Shown in pieces: positions 17,319 through 27,498 of a stretch of 64,000 nt of DNA (positions are counted from its first letter, which is position 1; every line of letters starts with the position of its first letter). Under the pieces are notes generated by a model. That model worked only from the letters and a program-made list of their open reading frames with translations, was not told the DNA's origin and made no database searches. Origin of the DNA: Kocuria rhizophila DC2201 (lineage in GTDB: Bacteria > Actinomycetota > Actinomycetes > Actinomycetales > Micrococcaceae); assembly GCF_000010285.1 (NCBI RefSeq), contig NC_010617.1, positions 868,001-932,000 on the forward strand, given 5' to 3'. The translations under genes were made by a program, and so were the position numbers.

Positions 17319-19334
17319 ATGACTTCCCGTTACTCGCTCCCCGAGCAGCTCGTGACCGTTCCCCGACTGGCCGGCCTGGTGGTGCACCGGGACGGACCCG
17401 TGCTCGCCCTGCGGCAGGAGCTCTCCTCCGACGGCAAGCGCTACGTCACCCACCCGTGGGCAGTGCCCCGGGACGGTGCGCCCGTGCAGCTGACCCACGG
17501 GGACCACGGCGTGCAGGAGGTGCGCCCGGGGGCGTCGGGCGCGGTGTGGTTCACCAGCGAGCGGCCCGTGGCCGGTGACGAGGACAAGCGCACGCGGCTG
17601 TGGCTGCTGCCCGAGCACGGTGAGGCGCGCATGGTCCTGGACGCCCCGGAGGGGATCTCGAGCCTCGAGCTCGGCGGGGACCGGCTGTTCTTCGTCTCCG
17701 GTCTGTACCCCGCGGCGCGCGGCGCGCAGGACGAGTTCGCGCGCAACCGCGAGATCCACGACCGCCGCGACGAGACCGGTGTGAGCGGGATCCTCTACGA
17801 CAGTGCCCCGTTCCGGTACTGGGACCACGACCTCCCCGCCGCGGACGACGCACTGTGGTTCCTGGACACCGCGGCCGTGGCCGAGGGCGCGGACCCGGCG
17901 GCCTCCGTGCACCGGGTCGAGCTGCAGGAGGGGCGGCTGGGCGAGTTCTCGGTGGCCCCGGACGGCACCTGGGTGCTCGCGGAGATCTCCACGCTGCTGC
18001 CCGCGGGCACGCAGCGCTCGCAGCTGTGGCGGCTGCCGGTGGCACCCGAGCACGGGGACGAGGCCGTCCTGCTGCACGACACCGACGAGGCGGAGATGTG
18101 GGCGCCCGCGGCCGTGAGCCCGGACGGAACGCGCGTGCTGCTCGGGCGCCAGCGGCTGTGGCGCGAGGGCGTGAGCATGGCGGTGTCCGTGTGGGTGCAC
18201 GACGTCGCGACCGGCGAGGAGACCGAGGTGGTGCCCGCGGACGATCACTGGGCGCAGGAGCCCCGGTGGATCGACGACGAGAGCTTCGTGTGCACCTCCG
18301 ACCACCGCGGCCGCGGCATCGTGCTGCGGGTGCACTGCCCGCGGGGTGGGCGGACCCGCGTGGAGACCATCGCCGGGGGCGCGGACCAGGACTGGACGTA
18401 CTCGGCGGTGGCACCGGCGGGGGAGCAGATCGTGGGGCTGCGCGCGAGCTACACGCACCCCTCCGAGCTCGTGCGGTGGCCCTTGACGGGCGCGCAGGAG
18501 CCCGCACCGGTGGCCGGGCTCGTCCCCGAGGACACCGTGCCGGGCCGGGTCGAGGAGGTCACCGCCACCGGTGAGGACGGCACACAGGTCCGCGCGTGGC
18601 TCGCCCTGCCGCACGCGGACGACGACGCCGCACCCCACCCCCTGCTCGTGTCCGTCCACGGCGGGCCCTGGGGCTCCAACAACCAGTGGAGCTGGCGCTG
18701 GAACCCGTGGCCGTTCGTGGCCGCGGGCTATGCGGTGCTGCTGCCGGACCCGGCGATCTCCACGGGCTACGGCCAGGCCATGATCGACCGCGGTCAGCAG
18801 GAGCTGGGCGGGGCGCCGTTCACGGACGTCATGGCCCTGACCGAGGCGGCCACGCGGCGCGCGGACATTGACCCCGAGCGGCAGGCGCTGATGGGCGGGT
18901 CCTACGGCGGGTACATGGCCAACTGGGTGGCCACGCAGACGGGGGACCGGTTCCGGTGCATCGTCACGCACGCCTCCCTGTGGAACCTGGACACCATGGG
19001 CGCCACCACGGACAACACGCAGTGGCGCGAGGCCATGGGGCCCTCCCAGGCCGCCACGTACTCGCCGCACCGGTTCGCGGAGCGCATCGAGGTCCCGCTG
19101 CTGGTGATCCACGGGGACAAGGACTACCGCGTGCCGATCTCTCAGGGCATCGAGCTGTGGGCGGACCTGCAGCAGCGCACCCGGGTCGAGGGCCACCGCT
19201 TCCTCTACTACCCGGACGAGGGGCACTGGATCCTTAAGCCCGCCAACGCGCGCACGTGGTACGAGACCGTGCTCGCGTTCGTGGACGAGCACGTGCTGGG
19301 ACGCCGGCGCGAGCGGCCCGAGCTGCTGGGCTGA
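17319..19334 (+). CDS. S9 family prolyl-oligopeptidase-type serine peptidase
   Basis: 671 aa. Residues 1 to about 400 form a beta-propeller-like N-terminal region with WD/TolB-like repeats; the alpha/beta hydrolase domain follows. The nucleophile is in 'GGSYGGYMAN' (Ser528), the Asp in 'HGDKDYRVP' (about 601) and the His in 'DEGHW' (about 635). No signal peptide: cytoplasmic acylaminoacyl- or dipeptidyl-type peptidase that trims short peptides. TAATGT (17306-17311) ends 8 nt before the ATG and no ribosome site exists, so expression is probably leaderless. The recurrent 10-mer begins on the first base after the stop codon. Confidence 0.9.
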   Translation: MTSRYSLPEQLVTVPRLAGLVVHRDGPVLALRQELSSDGKRYVTHPWAVPRDGAPVQLTHGDHGVQEVRPGASGAVWFTSERPVAGDEDKRTRLWLLPEHGEARMVLDAPEGISSLELGGDRLFFVSGLYPAARGAQDEFARNREIHDRRDETGVSGILYDSAPFRYWDHDLPAADDALWFLDTAAVAEGADPAASVHRVELQEGRLGEFSVAPDGTWVLAEISTLLPAGTQRSQLWRLPVAPEHGDEAVLLHDTDEAEMWAPAAVSPDGTRVLLGRQRLWREGVSMAVSVWVHDVATGEETEVVPADDHWAQEPRWIDDESFVCTSDHRGRGIVLRVHCPRGGRTRVETIAGGADQDWTYSAVAPAGEQIVGLRASYTHPSELVRWPLTGAQEPAPVAGLVPEDTVPGRVEEVTATGEDGTQVRAWLALPHADDDAAPHPLLVSVHGGPWGSNNQWSWRWNPWPFVAAGYAVLLPDPAISTGYGQAMIDRGQQELGGAPFTDVMALTEAATRRADIDPERQALMGGSYGGYMANWVATQTGDRFRCIVTHASLWNLDTMGATTDNTQWREAMGPSQAATYSPHRFAERIEVPLLVIHGDKDYRVPISQGIELWADLQQRTRVEGHRFLYYPDEGHWILKPANARTWYETVLAFVDEHVLGRRRERPELLG

Positions 19335-19561
19335 GCGGCGTCGTCGCCCGCGGGCACTGCCATGGCTTCCCGCGGGCGGCGCCACGCGCCGGGAGGGCCA
19401 CGCGACGGCGGGCGGCGCGACGTGGTGACCGGCGCGCGCGTGCGGCGGGCGGGGCGGCGGCGTCGTCGGAGAGATGCACCACGCGTGCGCGGGCGTGCGG
19501 ACGGAGGGGAGTAGAATCACCACGATCCCCTCTGCCTCAACTCGCGAAGAGAGAACTGTGT

Positions 19562-21469
19562 ATGTCTGAAACCACCGCCCAGCGCGCCGATCTGCGCAAC
19601 GTGGCCATCGTGGCCCACGTTGACCACGGCAAGACCACCATCGTCGACGCCATGCTCCAGCAGACGCACGCGTTCTCCAGCCACGGAGAGGTCGAGGAGC
19701 GGGTCATGGACTCCGGCGACCTGGAGCGCGAGAAGGGCATCACCATCCTCGCCAAGAACACCACGGTGTTCTACGACGGCCCCGCCGCGAACGGCGAGAC
19801 CATCACCATCAATGTGATCGACACCCCGGGCCACGCGGACTTCGGCGGCGAGGTGGAGCGCGGCCTGTCCATGGTGGACGGCGTGGTGCTGCTCGTGGAC
19901 GCCTCCGAGGGCCCGCTGCCCCAGACCCGCTTCGTGCTGCGCAAGGCCCTCGAGGCCAAGCTGCCCGTGATCGTGGTGGTCAACAAGGTGGACCGCCCCG
20001 ATGCCCGCATCGAAGAGGTCGTCTCCGACACCATGGACCTGCTGCTGGGCCTGGCCTCGGACATCGCCGAGGACAACCCGGACCTGGACCTGGACGCCGT
20101 GCTGGACGTCCCCGTGGTCTACGCCTCCGGCAAGGCCGGGCGTGCCTCCACGGACCAGCCCGCCAACGGCGAGCTGCCGGACAACGAGGACCTCGAGCCG
20201 CTGTTCAAGACCATCATCGAGCACATCCCGGCGCCGTCCTACAACCTCGAGGGCGTGCTGCAGGCCCACGTGACCAACCTGGACGCCTCCCCGTTCCTGG
20301 GCCGTCTCGCGCTGCTGCGCATCTTCAACGGCACCCTCAAGAAGGGCCAGACCGTGGCCTGGGCGCGCCAGGACGGCACCATCAAGAGCGTGCGGATCTC
20401 CGAGCTGCTGGCCACCAAGGGCCTGGACCGCGTGCCCGCGGAGAGCGCCGGCCCCGGTGAGATCGTGGCCGTGGCGGGCATCGAGGACATCACCATCGGT
20501 GAGACCCTCACGGACCTGGAGAACCCGGAGCCGCTGCCCCTGATCACCGTGGACGATCCCGCGATCTCCATGACCATCGGCATCAACACCTCCCCGCTGG
20601 CCGGGCGCGTCAAGGGCGCCAAGGTCACGGCCCGCCAGGTCAAGGACCGTCTGGACAAGGAGCTGATCGGCAACGTCTCGCTGAAGATCCTCCCCACCCA
20701 GCGTCCGGACGCGTGGGAGGTCCAGGGCCGTGGCGAGCTCGCGCTGGCCATCCTGGTGGAGCAGATGCGCCGCGAGGGCTTCGAGCTCACCGCGGGCAAG
20801 CCCCAGGTGGTCACCAAGACCGTGGACGGCAAGGTCCACGAGCCCTACGAGCACATGACCATCGACGTCCCCGAGGAGTACCTGGGTGCGGTCACGCAGC
20901 TGATGGCCGGGCGCAAGGGCCGCATGGAGGGCATGAGCAACCACGGCACCGGCTGGGTGCGCATGGAGTTCAAGGTTCCCTCCCGCGGCCTGATCGGCTT
21001 CCGCACCAGGTTCCTCACGGACACCCGCGGCGCAGGCATCGCCTCCTCTTACGCAGACGGCTACGAGCCGTGGGCCGGGGAGATCGAGTACCGCACCAAC
21101 GGCTCCATGGTCGCGGACCGCGCTGGCGTGGTGACCCCGTTCGCCATGATCAACCTGCAGGAGCGCGGCTCGTTCTTCGTGGAGCCCACCTCCGAGGTGT
21201 ACGAGGGCATGATCGTGGGCGAGAACTCCCGTGCGGACGACATGGACGTGAACATCACCAAGGAGAAGAAGCTCACCAACATGCGTGCGGCCTCCTCGGA
21301 GACGTTCGAGAACCTCACCCCGCCGCGCAAGCTCACGCTCGAGGAGTGCCTCGAGTTCGCTCGCGAGGACGAGTGCGTGGAGGTCACCCCGGAGGCCATC
21401 CGCATCCGCAAGGTGGTCCTGGACGCCAACGAGCGGCTCAAGGTCGCCCGTCAGCGGGCCCGCGCCTGA
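19562..21469 (+). CDS. typA: translational GTPase TypA/BipA
   Basis: 635 aa, ribosome-associated GTPase needed for growth under stress and cold. G1 'AHVDHGKTT' at about residues 18-26, G2 in 'REKGITI', G3 '[11 protein letters not shown]', G4 'NKVDRP'. The EF-G-like domains and TypA-specific C-terminal domain are complete. ATG at 19562 with a GAAGAGAG ribosome site; TAGAAT at 19512-19517 is a good -10. Followed 2 nt later by mshB, so probably co-transcribed. Confidence 0.95.
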   Translation: MSETTAQRADLRNVAIVAHVDHGKTTIVDAMLQQTHAFSSHGEVEERVMDSGDLEREKGITILAKNTTVFYDGPAANGETITINVIDTPGHADFGGEVERGLSMVDGVVLLVDASEGPLPQTRFVLRKALEAKLPVIVVVNKVDRPDARIEEVVSDTMDLLLGLASDIAEDNPDLDLDAVLDVPVVYASGKAGRASTDQPANGELPDNEDLEPLFKTIIEHIPAPSYNLEGVLQAHVTNLDASPFLGRLALLRIFNGTLKKGQTVAWARQDGTIKSVRISELLATKGLDRVPAESAGPGEIVAVAGIEDITIGETLTDLENPEPLPLITVDDPAISMTIGINTSPLAGRVKGAKVTARQVKDRLDKELIGNVSLKILPTQRPDAWEVQGRGELALAILVEQMRREGFELTAGKPQVVTKTVDGKVHEPYEHMTIDVPEEYLGAVTQLMAGRKGRMEGMSNHGTGWVRMEFKVPSRGLIGFRTRFLTDTRGAGIASSYADGYEPWAGEIEYRTNGSMVADRAGVVTPFAMINLQERGSFFVEPTSEVYEGMIVGENSRADDMDVNITKEKKLTNMRAASSETFENLTPPRKLTLEECLEFAREDECVEVTPEAIRIRKVVLDANERLKVARQRARA

Positions 21470-21471
21470 TC

Positions 21472-22377
21472 GTGGTCGACCCGAAGTACCCGGGCGGGGG
21501 ACACGCCATCGCGGGCGCGGCGGACACGCTGCTGCCCGCGGGCGTGGACCCCGCCCGGGCGCGTCTGCTGTTCGTGCACGCCCACCCGGACGACGAGGCG
21601 ATCAACACCGCGGCCACCATGGGCCACTACAGCGGCCGGGGGGCCACCACGGTGCTGCTGACCATGACGCGCGGTGAGCGCGGGGAGGTCATCCCGCCCG
21701 CGCTGCGCCACCTCGAGGTGGGCCAGCCGGGCTGCCCGGACACGGACGGCACCGCCCTGGGGTTGTACCGGATCTCCGAGCTCGACGACGCCGCGGCCGC
21801 CACGGGTCTCACCGACCGGTTCTACGCGGGGGAGCCCCCCGCGCTGGACGCCTCCGTGGGCTTCGCCAACGGTGCGGGGAAGTACGTGGACTCCGGCATG
21901 AGCTGGGGCCCCGACGGCTTCGCCCAGCCGGCCGCGGACGTGTCCCCGGCCGCTCTGACGGCCGCGGACCCGGAGGAGGCCGCGGCCCACGTGGCCGCCA
22001 CCATCCGGGCGCTGCGGCCCCACGCCGTGGTCAGCTACGCGGACGACGGCGGCTACGGCCACCCCGACCACGTGGCCACCCACCGGATCACCGTGCGCGC
22101 CGTCGAGGCGGCCGCCGCGTCCGACGACGCCGAGTACCCCGCGTGGGACGTGCCCCTGACGTGGGGGATCGAGTCCGAGGTGGACCCCGCGGATGCGCGT
22201 CCCCAGGCCGCGATCCACGGGGACCTCGCGGTCAAGCGCGCCGCCATGGCTGCGCACGCCACCCAGATCGTGCTCGCGCAGGACCCCGCCGATCCCTCGT
22301 ACACGATGTCCAACGGCGTGCCCCAGACCTTCAGTGCCACGGAGACCTTCCGGCTGCTGCGAGGGGACCGGGCATGA
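21472..22377 (+). CDS. mshB: GlcNAc-inositol deacetylase of mycothiol synthesis
   Basis: 301 aa, the standard MshB length. It deacetylates GlcNAc-Ins to GlcN-Ins, the second committed step to mycothiol. The LmbE/PIG-L zinc motif 'VHAHPDDE' is at residues 35-42 (His38, Asp41 as ligands) and the third ligand lies in 'GHPDHVATH' (about 196-204). GTG at 21472 starts 2 nt after typA stops; coupling is likely since no strong ribosome site is present. The stop overlaps the next start. Generic LmbE deacetylase is the alternative, but length and context favour MshB. Confidence 0.88.
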   Translation: MVDPKYPGGGHAIAGAADTLLPAGVDPARARLLFVHAHPDDEAINTAATMGHYSGRGATTVLLTMTRGERGEVIPPALRHLEVGQPGCPDTDGTALGLYRISELDDAAAATGLTDRFYAGEPPALDASVGFANGAGKYVDSGMSWGPDGFAQPAADVSPAALTAADPEEAAAHVAATIRALRPHAVVSYADDGGYGHPDHVATHRITVRAVEAAAASDDAEYPAWDVPLTWGIESEVDPADARPQAAIHGDLAVKRAAMAAHATQIVLAQDPADPSYTMSNGVPQTFSATETFRLLRGDRA

Positions 22378-23027
22378 GCGGGCAGGACACCCCGCGCCGC
22401 GCCGCGCCCTGGGCGGCAGACTCCTCCGTCCCTCGCACCGGCCCGGCCGACCAGGCACGCACCGGGCCGACCGACCAGGTGCCCGCCGGGTCCTCGGAGC
22501 GTGCCGTCACGGGACGCATGGACGGCACAACCACCGCGACCACGCACGGCACCTCGGCCGAGCGCCCTGGCGGGGCGGACGTCGACGGGGAAACCGTCGC
22601 ACCCGGTGACCCCGCGGGGACCGGAGCAGCCCGCGAACGGCCGGGAACGGCGTCGTCGGTGCTGACCGCCGTGCTCACGGGCGTGCTGGCCGGGGCGCTG
22701 GCCACGGCGCTGCACGGGGGCATCTGGTACCTGGGTGGGTGGTGGCTGCCGTGGGGACTCGTGTTCTCCGGTGCGCTGCTGCTCAGCGCGAGCGTGTGGT
22801 GCGGCACCTCCACCCGGCGGGTGTGGGCCGCGGCGGTGCCCGGGCTCGTGACCTACGTGATCGCGTGGGCCGGGGCGTACCTGCGGGAGGGCTCCGCACT
22901 GGTGGTCACCACGTGGCAGGCCCCGATCGGCATCGTGGGCATCCTGTGGTTCGTGGTGGTCTTCGCCGCCGTCATGTGCTCCGTGATTGTGACGGGCCGT
23001 TGGCTCGTGCGTCAGCGGGCGCGGTAG
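22374..23027 (+). CDS. membrane protein, DUF6113-like
   Basis: 217 aa. About 95 residues of Pro/Thr/Gly-rich, likely disordered cytoplasmic tail, then four TM helices (about 97-119, 122-140, 148-168, 185-207). Sits between mshB and ferredoxin, the position where streptomycetes carry a DUF6113 membrane protein; I recognise it by place and shape only. ATG overlaps the mshB stop (ATGA). Function unknown. Confidence 0.6.
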   Translation: MSGQDTPRRAAPWAADSSVPRTGPADQARTGPTDQVPAGSSERAVTGRMDGTTTATTHGTSAERPGGADVDGETVAPGDPAGTGAARERPGTASSVLTAVLTGVLAGALATALHGGIWYLGGWWLPWGLVFSGALLLSASVWCGTSTRRVWAAAVPGLVTYVIAWAGAYLREGSALVVTTWQAPIGIVGILWFVVVFAAVMCSVIVTGRWLVRQRAR

Positions 23028-23044
23028 CGTCGGGAGCCCGTCGC

Positions 23045-23079
23045 TAGAATGAACGACAACTTGGGAACAGAAGGAAAGG
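23045..23079 (+). promoter_or_regulatory. ferredoxin promoter -10 and ribosome site
   Basis: TAGAAT at 23045-23050 is a strong -10 hexamer; AAGGAAAGG at 23071-23079 is the ribosome site for the GTG at 23090. Confidence 0.55.
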
Positions 23080-23089
23080 TCCGTCACCC

Positions 23090-23413
23090 GTGACTTACGT
23101 GATTGCTCAGCCCTGCGTGGACGTCAAGGACAAGGCATGCGTGGAGGAGTGCCCCGTGGACTGCATCTACGAGGGTGAGCGCACGCTCTACATCCACCCC
23201 GACGAGTGCGTGGACTGCGGTGCGTGCGAGCCCGTGTGCCCCGTGGAGGCCATCTACTACGAGGACGACACCCCCGAGGAGTGGGCCGAGTACTACAAGG
23301 CCAACGTGGAGTTCTTCGACGACCTCGGCTCCCCGGGCGGGGCCGCGAAGCTCGGCAACACCCACAAGGACCACCCGCTGATCGCCGCTCTGCCCCCGCA
23401 GAACCAGGACTGA
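23090..23413 (+). CDS. fdxA: seven-iron ferredoxin
   Basis: 107 aa. The N-terminal half has the cysteine pattern for one [3Fe-4S] and one [4Fe-4S] cluster: 'PCVDVKDKACVEECPVDC' and then 'CVDCGACEPVCPVEAI'. Such ferredoxins are low-potential electron carriers for actinobacterial P450s and oxidoreductases. The acidic C-terminal extension is typical. GTG start with AAGGAAAGG upstream. dapC follows 4 nt later, so the two are probably one transcript. Confidence 0.95.
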   Translation: MTYVIAQPCVDVKDKACVEECPVDCIYEGERTLYIHPDECVDCGACEPVCPVEAIYYEDDTPEEWAEYYKANVEFFDDLGSPGGAAKLGNTHKDHPLIAALPPQNQD

Positions 23414-23417
23414 TCCG

Positions 23418-24563
23418 GTGAGCGAGCGGCGCGGCTTCGGCCTGGACCTGCCCGACTACCCGTGGAACGCGCTGGCCCCGTACCGGGAGCTCGCGCAGCA
23501 GCACCCGGACGGTGTGGTGGACCTGTCCATCGGCACCCCCGTGGATCCCACACCGCTCGTGGTCCAGGACGCCCTGGCCGCCGCCGCGGACGCCCCCGGC
23601 TACCCCACCACGCACGGCACGCCCGCGCTGCGGGAGGCCGTGGCCGCGTGGTACGCCGAGCGCCGCAGTGTTCCCGGGCTGGACCCGGACGCCGTGATGC
23701 CCACCGTGGGCTCCAAGGAGCTCGTGGCGTGGCTGCCCCTGCTGCTGGGTCTCGGTCCCGGCGACGTGGTGGTGCGTCCCGTGGTGGCGTACCCCACCTA
23801 CGACATCGGTGCGCGGCTCGCGGGCGCCGAGTCCGTGGCCGCCGACTCCCTCGACGAGCTGGAACCCTCCGTGCGCGCTCGCGTGCGCATGGTGTGGGTC
23901 AACTCTCCGGGCAACCCCACGGGCATCGTGCGCGACGCCGCCTCGCTGCGTGAGCTCGTGGACCAGGCGCGCGCGCAGGGTGCCGTAGTGGTCTCCGACG
24001 AGTGCTACGCCGAGCTGGGCTGGGGAGCGTGGGATCCTGCGGAGGGCGGGGAGCCCGTGCCCTCCGTGCTGGACCCGCGGGTCAGCGGCGGGGACATGTC
24101 CCTGCTGTTCAGCGCCTACTCCCTGTCCAAGCAGTCGAACCTGGCCGGCTACCGCGCCGCGTTCCTTGCCGGGGACCCCGCGCTCATGCCGTCCCTGATC
24201 AACTCCCGCAAGCACGCGGGGATGATCGTGGCCTACCCCGTGCAGGAGGCCATGCGCGTGGCCCTGGGGGACACCGCCCACGTGGCCGCGCAGAAGAGCC
24301 TGTACCGGCAGCGTCGTGCCGCCCTGAAGCCCGCGGTGGAGGCGTTCGGGCTGAGCATCGAGCACTCCGAGGCGGGGCTGTACCTGTGGGGCTCGGCGGG
24401 GGAGGACACCTGGACCACCGTGGAGCGCTTCGCCCGCCTGGGCATCGTGGTGGGCCCCGGGACGTTCTACGGCGAGGCCGGGCACGGCTTCGTCCGGCTG
24501 TCCCTGACCGCCACGGACGAGCGCATGGCCGCGGCCGTGCAGCGCCTGGAACGGGCGGTCTGA
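23418..24563 (+). CDS. dapC: succinyldiaminopimelate transaminase
   Basis: 381 aa, fold-type I PLP aminotransferase that converts N-succinyl-2-amino-6-oxopimelate with glutamate to N-succinyl-LL-diaminopimelate. The PLP lysine is in 'YSLSKQSNLAGYR' (about residues 235-247), preceded by 'NSPGNPTG' (about 158-165). GTG start just after the ferredoxin stop. The fdxA-dapC order is the same as in mycobacteria, and dapD/dapE nearby support the assignment over a generic aminotransferase. Confidence 0.9.
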   Translation: MSERRGFGLDLPDYPWNALAPYRELAQQHPDGVVDLSIGTPVDPTPLVVQDALAAAADAPGYPTTHGTPALREAVAAWYAERRSVPGLDPDAVMPTVGSKELVAWLPLLLGLGPGDVVVRPVVAYPTYDIGARLAGAESVAADSLDELEPSVRARVRMVWVNSPGNPTGIVRDAASLRELVDQARAQGAVVVSDECYAELGWGAWDPAEGGEPVPSVLDPRVSGGDMSLLFSAYSLSKQSNLAGYRAAFLAGDPALMPSLINSRKHAGMIVAYPVQEAMRVALGDTAHVAAQKSLYRQRRAALKPAVEAFGLSIEHSEAGLYLWGSAGEDTWTTVERFARLGIVVGPGTFYGEAGHGFVRLSLTATDERMAAAVQRLERAV

Positions 24564-24611
24564 GGGGGCCCCGCGCGCCGGGGCAAGTGGAATCAGGATC
24601 GCACTAGCGAG

Positions 24612-24617
24612 TAGGTT
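24612..24617 (+). promoter_or_regulatory. citrate synthase promoter -10
   Basis: TAGGTT at 24612-24617 in the 174-nt gap is a likely -10, giving a leader of about 115 nt. GAAGGA before the ATG is the ribosome site. Confidence 0.35.
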
Positions 24618-24737
24618 GGAGCAGGATCACACCGTGTCCCGTCCGGTGTCCGTGCCCTCCCGCCGCCACGACGGTGTGGCGGCATGCGAGTACACACCGA
24701 TCAGCGGAACACCCGAGAAAACCGTGAAGGACTCACC

Positions 24738-26039
24738 ATGGCAGAGGCCAAGAAGAACACCGGCAAGGTGGAACTGAGCTACGACAAGGACAAGACCCTG
24801 GACCTCCCCGTGCTGGAGGTGACCGAGGGCAATAAGGGCTACGGCATCGGCTCGCTGCTCAAGGAGACCGGCAACGTCAGCTTCGACCCCGGGTTCGTGA
24901 ACACCGCGAACACGCGCTCCACGGTGACCTACATCGACGGCGCCCAGGGCATCCTGCGCTACCGCGGCTACCCCATCGAGGAGCTTGCGGAGCACTCCAA
25001 CTTCCTGGAGACCGCCTACCTGCTGATCTACGGCGAGCTTCCCACGCGTGAGCAGTACGAGGACTTCCAGCACCGGATCACCACGCACACCATGGTGCAC
25101 GAGGACATCAAGATGTTCTTCAACGGCTTCCCCCGCTCCGCGCACCCCATGCCCGTGCTGTCCTCGGCCGTGTCCGCGCTGTCCACGTTCTACTCGGACT
25201 CCCTGGACCCGTTCAACAAGGAGCACGTGGAGATCTCCACCATCCGACTGCTCGCAAAGGTCCCCACTCTGGCCGCGTACGCGTACAAGAAGTCCGTGGG
25301 CGAGCCGCAGCTGTACCCCCACAACAACCTCAACTACGCGGAGAACTTCCTGCGCATGTGCTTCGGTGTGCCCGCCGAGGACTACGAGGTGGATCCCGTG
25401 GTCGCCAAGACGCTGGACATCCTCTTCATGCTGCACGCGGACCACGAGCAGAACTGCTCCACCTCCACGGTGCGCCTGGTGGGTTCCTCCCACGCCAACA
25501 TGTTCGCGTCCGTCTCCGCGGGTATCAACGCCCTCTACGGCCCGCTGCACGGCGGCGCCAACGAGGCCGTGCTGGCCATGCTGGACCAGATCCAGAACCG
25601 CGGGCTCTCCGCGGACGAGTTCATGGAAAAGGTCAAGAACAAGGAGGACGGCGTCCGCCTCATGGGCTTCGGGCACCGTGTCTACAAGAACTACGACCCC
25701 CGCGCCCGCATCATCAAGGGCTACGCGCACGACGTCCTGGCCAAGATGGGCGGCAACAACGAGCTGCTGGACCTGGCCATCGGCCTGGAGGAGAAGGCGC
25801 TCGCGGACGACTACTTCGTGGAGCGCAAGCTCTACCCGAACGTGGACTTCTACACGGGTCTGATCTACAAGGCCATGGGCTTCCCGGAGAAGATGTTCAC
25901 CGTGCTCTTCGCGATCGGCCGCCTGCCCGGCTGGATCGCCCAGTGGCGCGAGATGATCGAGGACCCGGAGACCAAGATCGGCCGCCCCCGCCAGCTCTAC
26001 GTGGGCGAGGGCGAGCGCCACTACCCCACCACCAGCTGA
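24738..26039 (+). CDS. gltA: citrate synthase, hexameric type II
   Basis: 433 aa, condenses oxaloacetate and acetyl-CoA at entry to the TCA cycle. Catalytic motifs: 'ADHEQNCSTS' (about residues 232-241), His in 'GPLHGGANEAV' (about 270-280), and 'MGFGHRVYKNYDPRA' with the catalytic His and Asp. The N-terminal domain of about 60 residues is that of the NADH-type enzymes. ATG at 24738 with GAAGGA upstream. Monocistronic, with its own promoter and a strong terminator. Confidence 0.95.
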   Translation: MAEAKKNTGKVELSYDKDKTLDLPVLEVTEGNKGYGIGSLLKETGNVSFDPGFVNTANTRSTVTYIDGAQGILRYRGYPIEELAEHSNFLETAYLLIYGELPTREQYEDFQHRITTHTMVHEDIKMFFNGFPRSAHPMPVLSSAVSALSTFYSDSLDPFNKEHVEISTIRLLAKVPTLAAYAYKKSVGEPQLYPHNNLNYAENFLRMCFGVPAEDYEVDPVVAKTLDILFMLHADHEQNCSTSTVRLVGSSHANMFASVSAGINALYGPLHGGANEAVLAMLDQIQNRGLSADEFMEKVKNKEDGVRLMGFGHRVYKNYDPRARIIKGYAHDVLAKMGGNNELLDLAIGLEEKALADDYFVERKLYPNVDFYTGLIYKAMGFPEKMFTVLFAIGRLPGWIAQWREMIEDPETKIGRPRQLYVGEGERHYPTTS

Positions 26040-26057
26040 GCGCCCTGCGCTGACGAC

Positions 26058-26092
26058 GCCGCCCCGGTCACCTTCTCGGTGACCGGGGCGGC
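26058..26092 (+). terminator. citrate synthase terminator
   Basis: 15-bp perfect stem (26058-26072 with 26078-26092), loop TTCTC, followed by GTTCT. Classic intrinsic terminator; it also faces the convergent galE. Confidence 0.85.
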
Positions 26093-26218
26093 GTTCTCGT
26101 GGGGCCTGGTGCGGTGTCGTGTCGGACGCTGCCGGGTGCGCGCCCGGCAGCCGGTGCGCACGAAGGCGCCCCTGCCCCGGACCGGCGCGTAGGCGGCGTC
26201 GGGCCCGGGGGGAGGGAC

Positions 26219-27235
26219 TCAGCCCTCGTAGCCGTTCGGGTTGTTCTTCTGCCAGTTCCAGTGGTCCCGGCACATCGTGTCGATGTCGCGGTCCGCGGAC
26301 CAGCCCAGCTCCGCGAGGGCCGAGGCGGGATCGGCGTAGGACACGGCGGCGTCGCCGGGGCGGCGCGGGGCGATCTCGTAGGGGATCTCCCGGCCCGAGG
26401 CCTTCTGGAACGCCTCGCGGACCTCCAGCACCGAGTAGCCGCGTCCGGTGCCCAGGTTCCACACGTGCACCCCCGGGTCCTCGCTGATCCGGTCCAGGGC
26501 CTTGAGGTGGCCGTCCGCGAGGTCCACCACGTGGATGTAGTCGCGCACGCCGGTGCCGTCCGGGGTGGGGTAGTCGTCGCCGAAGACCATGAGCTTCTCG
26601 CGCCGTCCCACGGCCACCTGCGCCACGAACGGCATGAGGTTGTTGGGGATGCCCGAGGGGTCCTCGCCGATCCGCCCGGACTCGTGGGCGCCCACCGGGT
26701 TGAAGTAGCGCAGCAGCGCCACGGACCAGCGCTCGTCCGAGGCGGCGAGGTCCGCGAGCATGTCCTCGATGTGCTCCTTGGTGCGCCCGTAGGGGTTCTG
26801 GGCGTCCATGGACAGCTTCTCGGTCAGGGGCATCGTCTCCGGCGCGCCGTACACGGTGGCGGAGGAGGAGAACACGATGCTGCGGCAGTCGTTCTCCTCC
26901 ATGGCCCACAGCAGGTTCACGGTGCCGGAGACGTTGTTCGTGTAGTACCACAGGGGCTTCTCGGCGGACTCGCCCACGGCCTTGAGCCCGGCGAAGTGGA
27001 TCACGGCCTCGGGCCGGTGCTCCCGGAACACCCGGTCCAGGCCCGCGCGGTCCAGCAGGTCCACCTGCTCGAACGCGGTGACGTCCCGCCCGGCGAGCTC
27101 CGCGACGCGCTCCAGCGAGGCGCGGGAGGAGTTGGAGAGGTTGTCCAGCACGACCACGTCGTGGCCCGCCTCCAGCAGGGCCAGGACGGTGTGCGAGCCG
27201 ATGTAGCCGGTTCCCCCGGTGACAAGAATCTTCAT
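26219..27235 (-). CDS. galE: UDP-glucose 4-epimerase
   Basis: 338 aa, the typical GalE length. Rossmann NAD motif 'GGTGYIGSH' at residues 7-15; Ser in 'FSSSATVYG' and Tyr/Lys of 'YGRTK' form the active site. It interconverts UDP-glucose and UDP-galactose, for galactose use and cell-envelope glycans. TAGGGT (27248 to 27243) ends 8 nt before the ATG, so leaderless expression is likely. Stands alone, without galT/galK. Confidence 0.93.
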   Translation of the reverse strand: MKILVTGGTGYIGSHTVLALLEAGHDVVVLDNLSNSSRASLERVAELAGRDVTAFEQVDLLDRAGLDRVFREHRPEAVIHFAGLKAVGESAEKPLWYYTNNVSGTVNLLWAMEENDCRSIVFSSSATVYGAPETMPLTEKLSMDAQNPYGRTKEHIEDMLADLAASDERWSVALLRYFNPVGAHESGRIGEDPSGIPNNLMPFVAQVAVGRREKLMVFGDDYPTPDGTGVRDYIHVVDLADGHLKALDRISEDPGVHVWNLGTGRGYSVLEVREAFQKASGREIPYEIAPRRPGDAAVSYADPASALAELGWSADRDIDTMCRDHWNWQKNNPNGYEG

Positions 27236-27265
27236 GGTCACCACCCTATCCAGTGCGCCGGGGCG

Positions 27266-27312
27266 CACACGCGCGGCCGGGCTCCCGGTCTCCCGGGAAC
27301 CCGGCCGTGTGC
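27266..27312 (-). terminator. GC-rich hairpin downstream of dapD
   Basis: Extended imperfect inverted repeat, CGGCCGGG...TCCCGG with complementary halves and flanking CACACG/GTGTGCG. It would end the dapD transcript. The rest of 27236-27498 shows no gene. Confidence 0.5.
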
Positions 27313-27498
27313 GGCTCACGACGCCATTCGCGCCGGTCCGCGCGCACGGCCCCCCCCGCGGGGAGCGCTGCGGCCCCGACGGGAGCGGGCGGCATCGGCA
27401 ACCGCCGCGGGGCTGGGCGAGCGCCATGTTCACCGGCGGCTGCTCGCCCTCTGACCGGGGCCCGGTCACGCCGCCCAGCGTGAAGGTGCCCGCCGGCG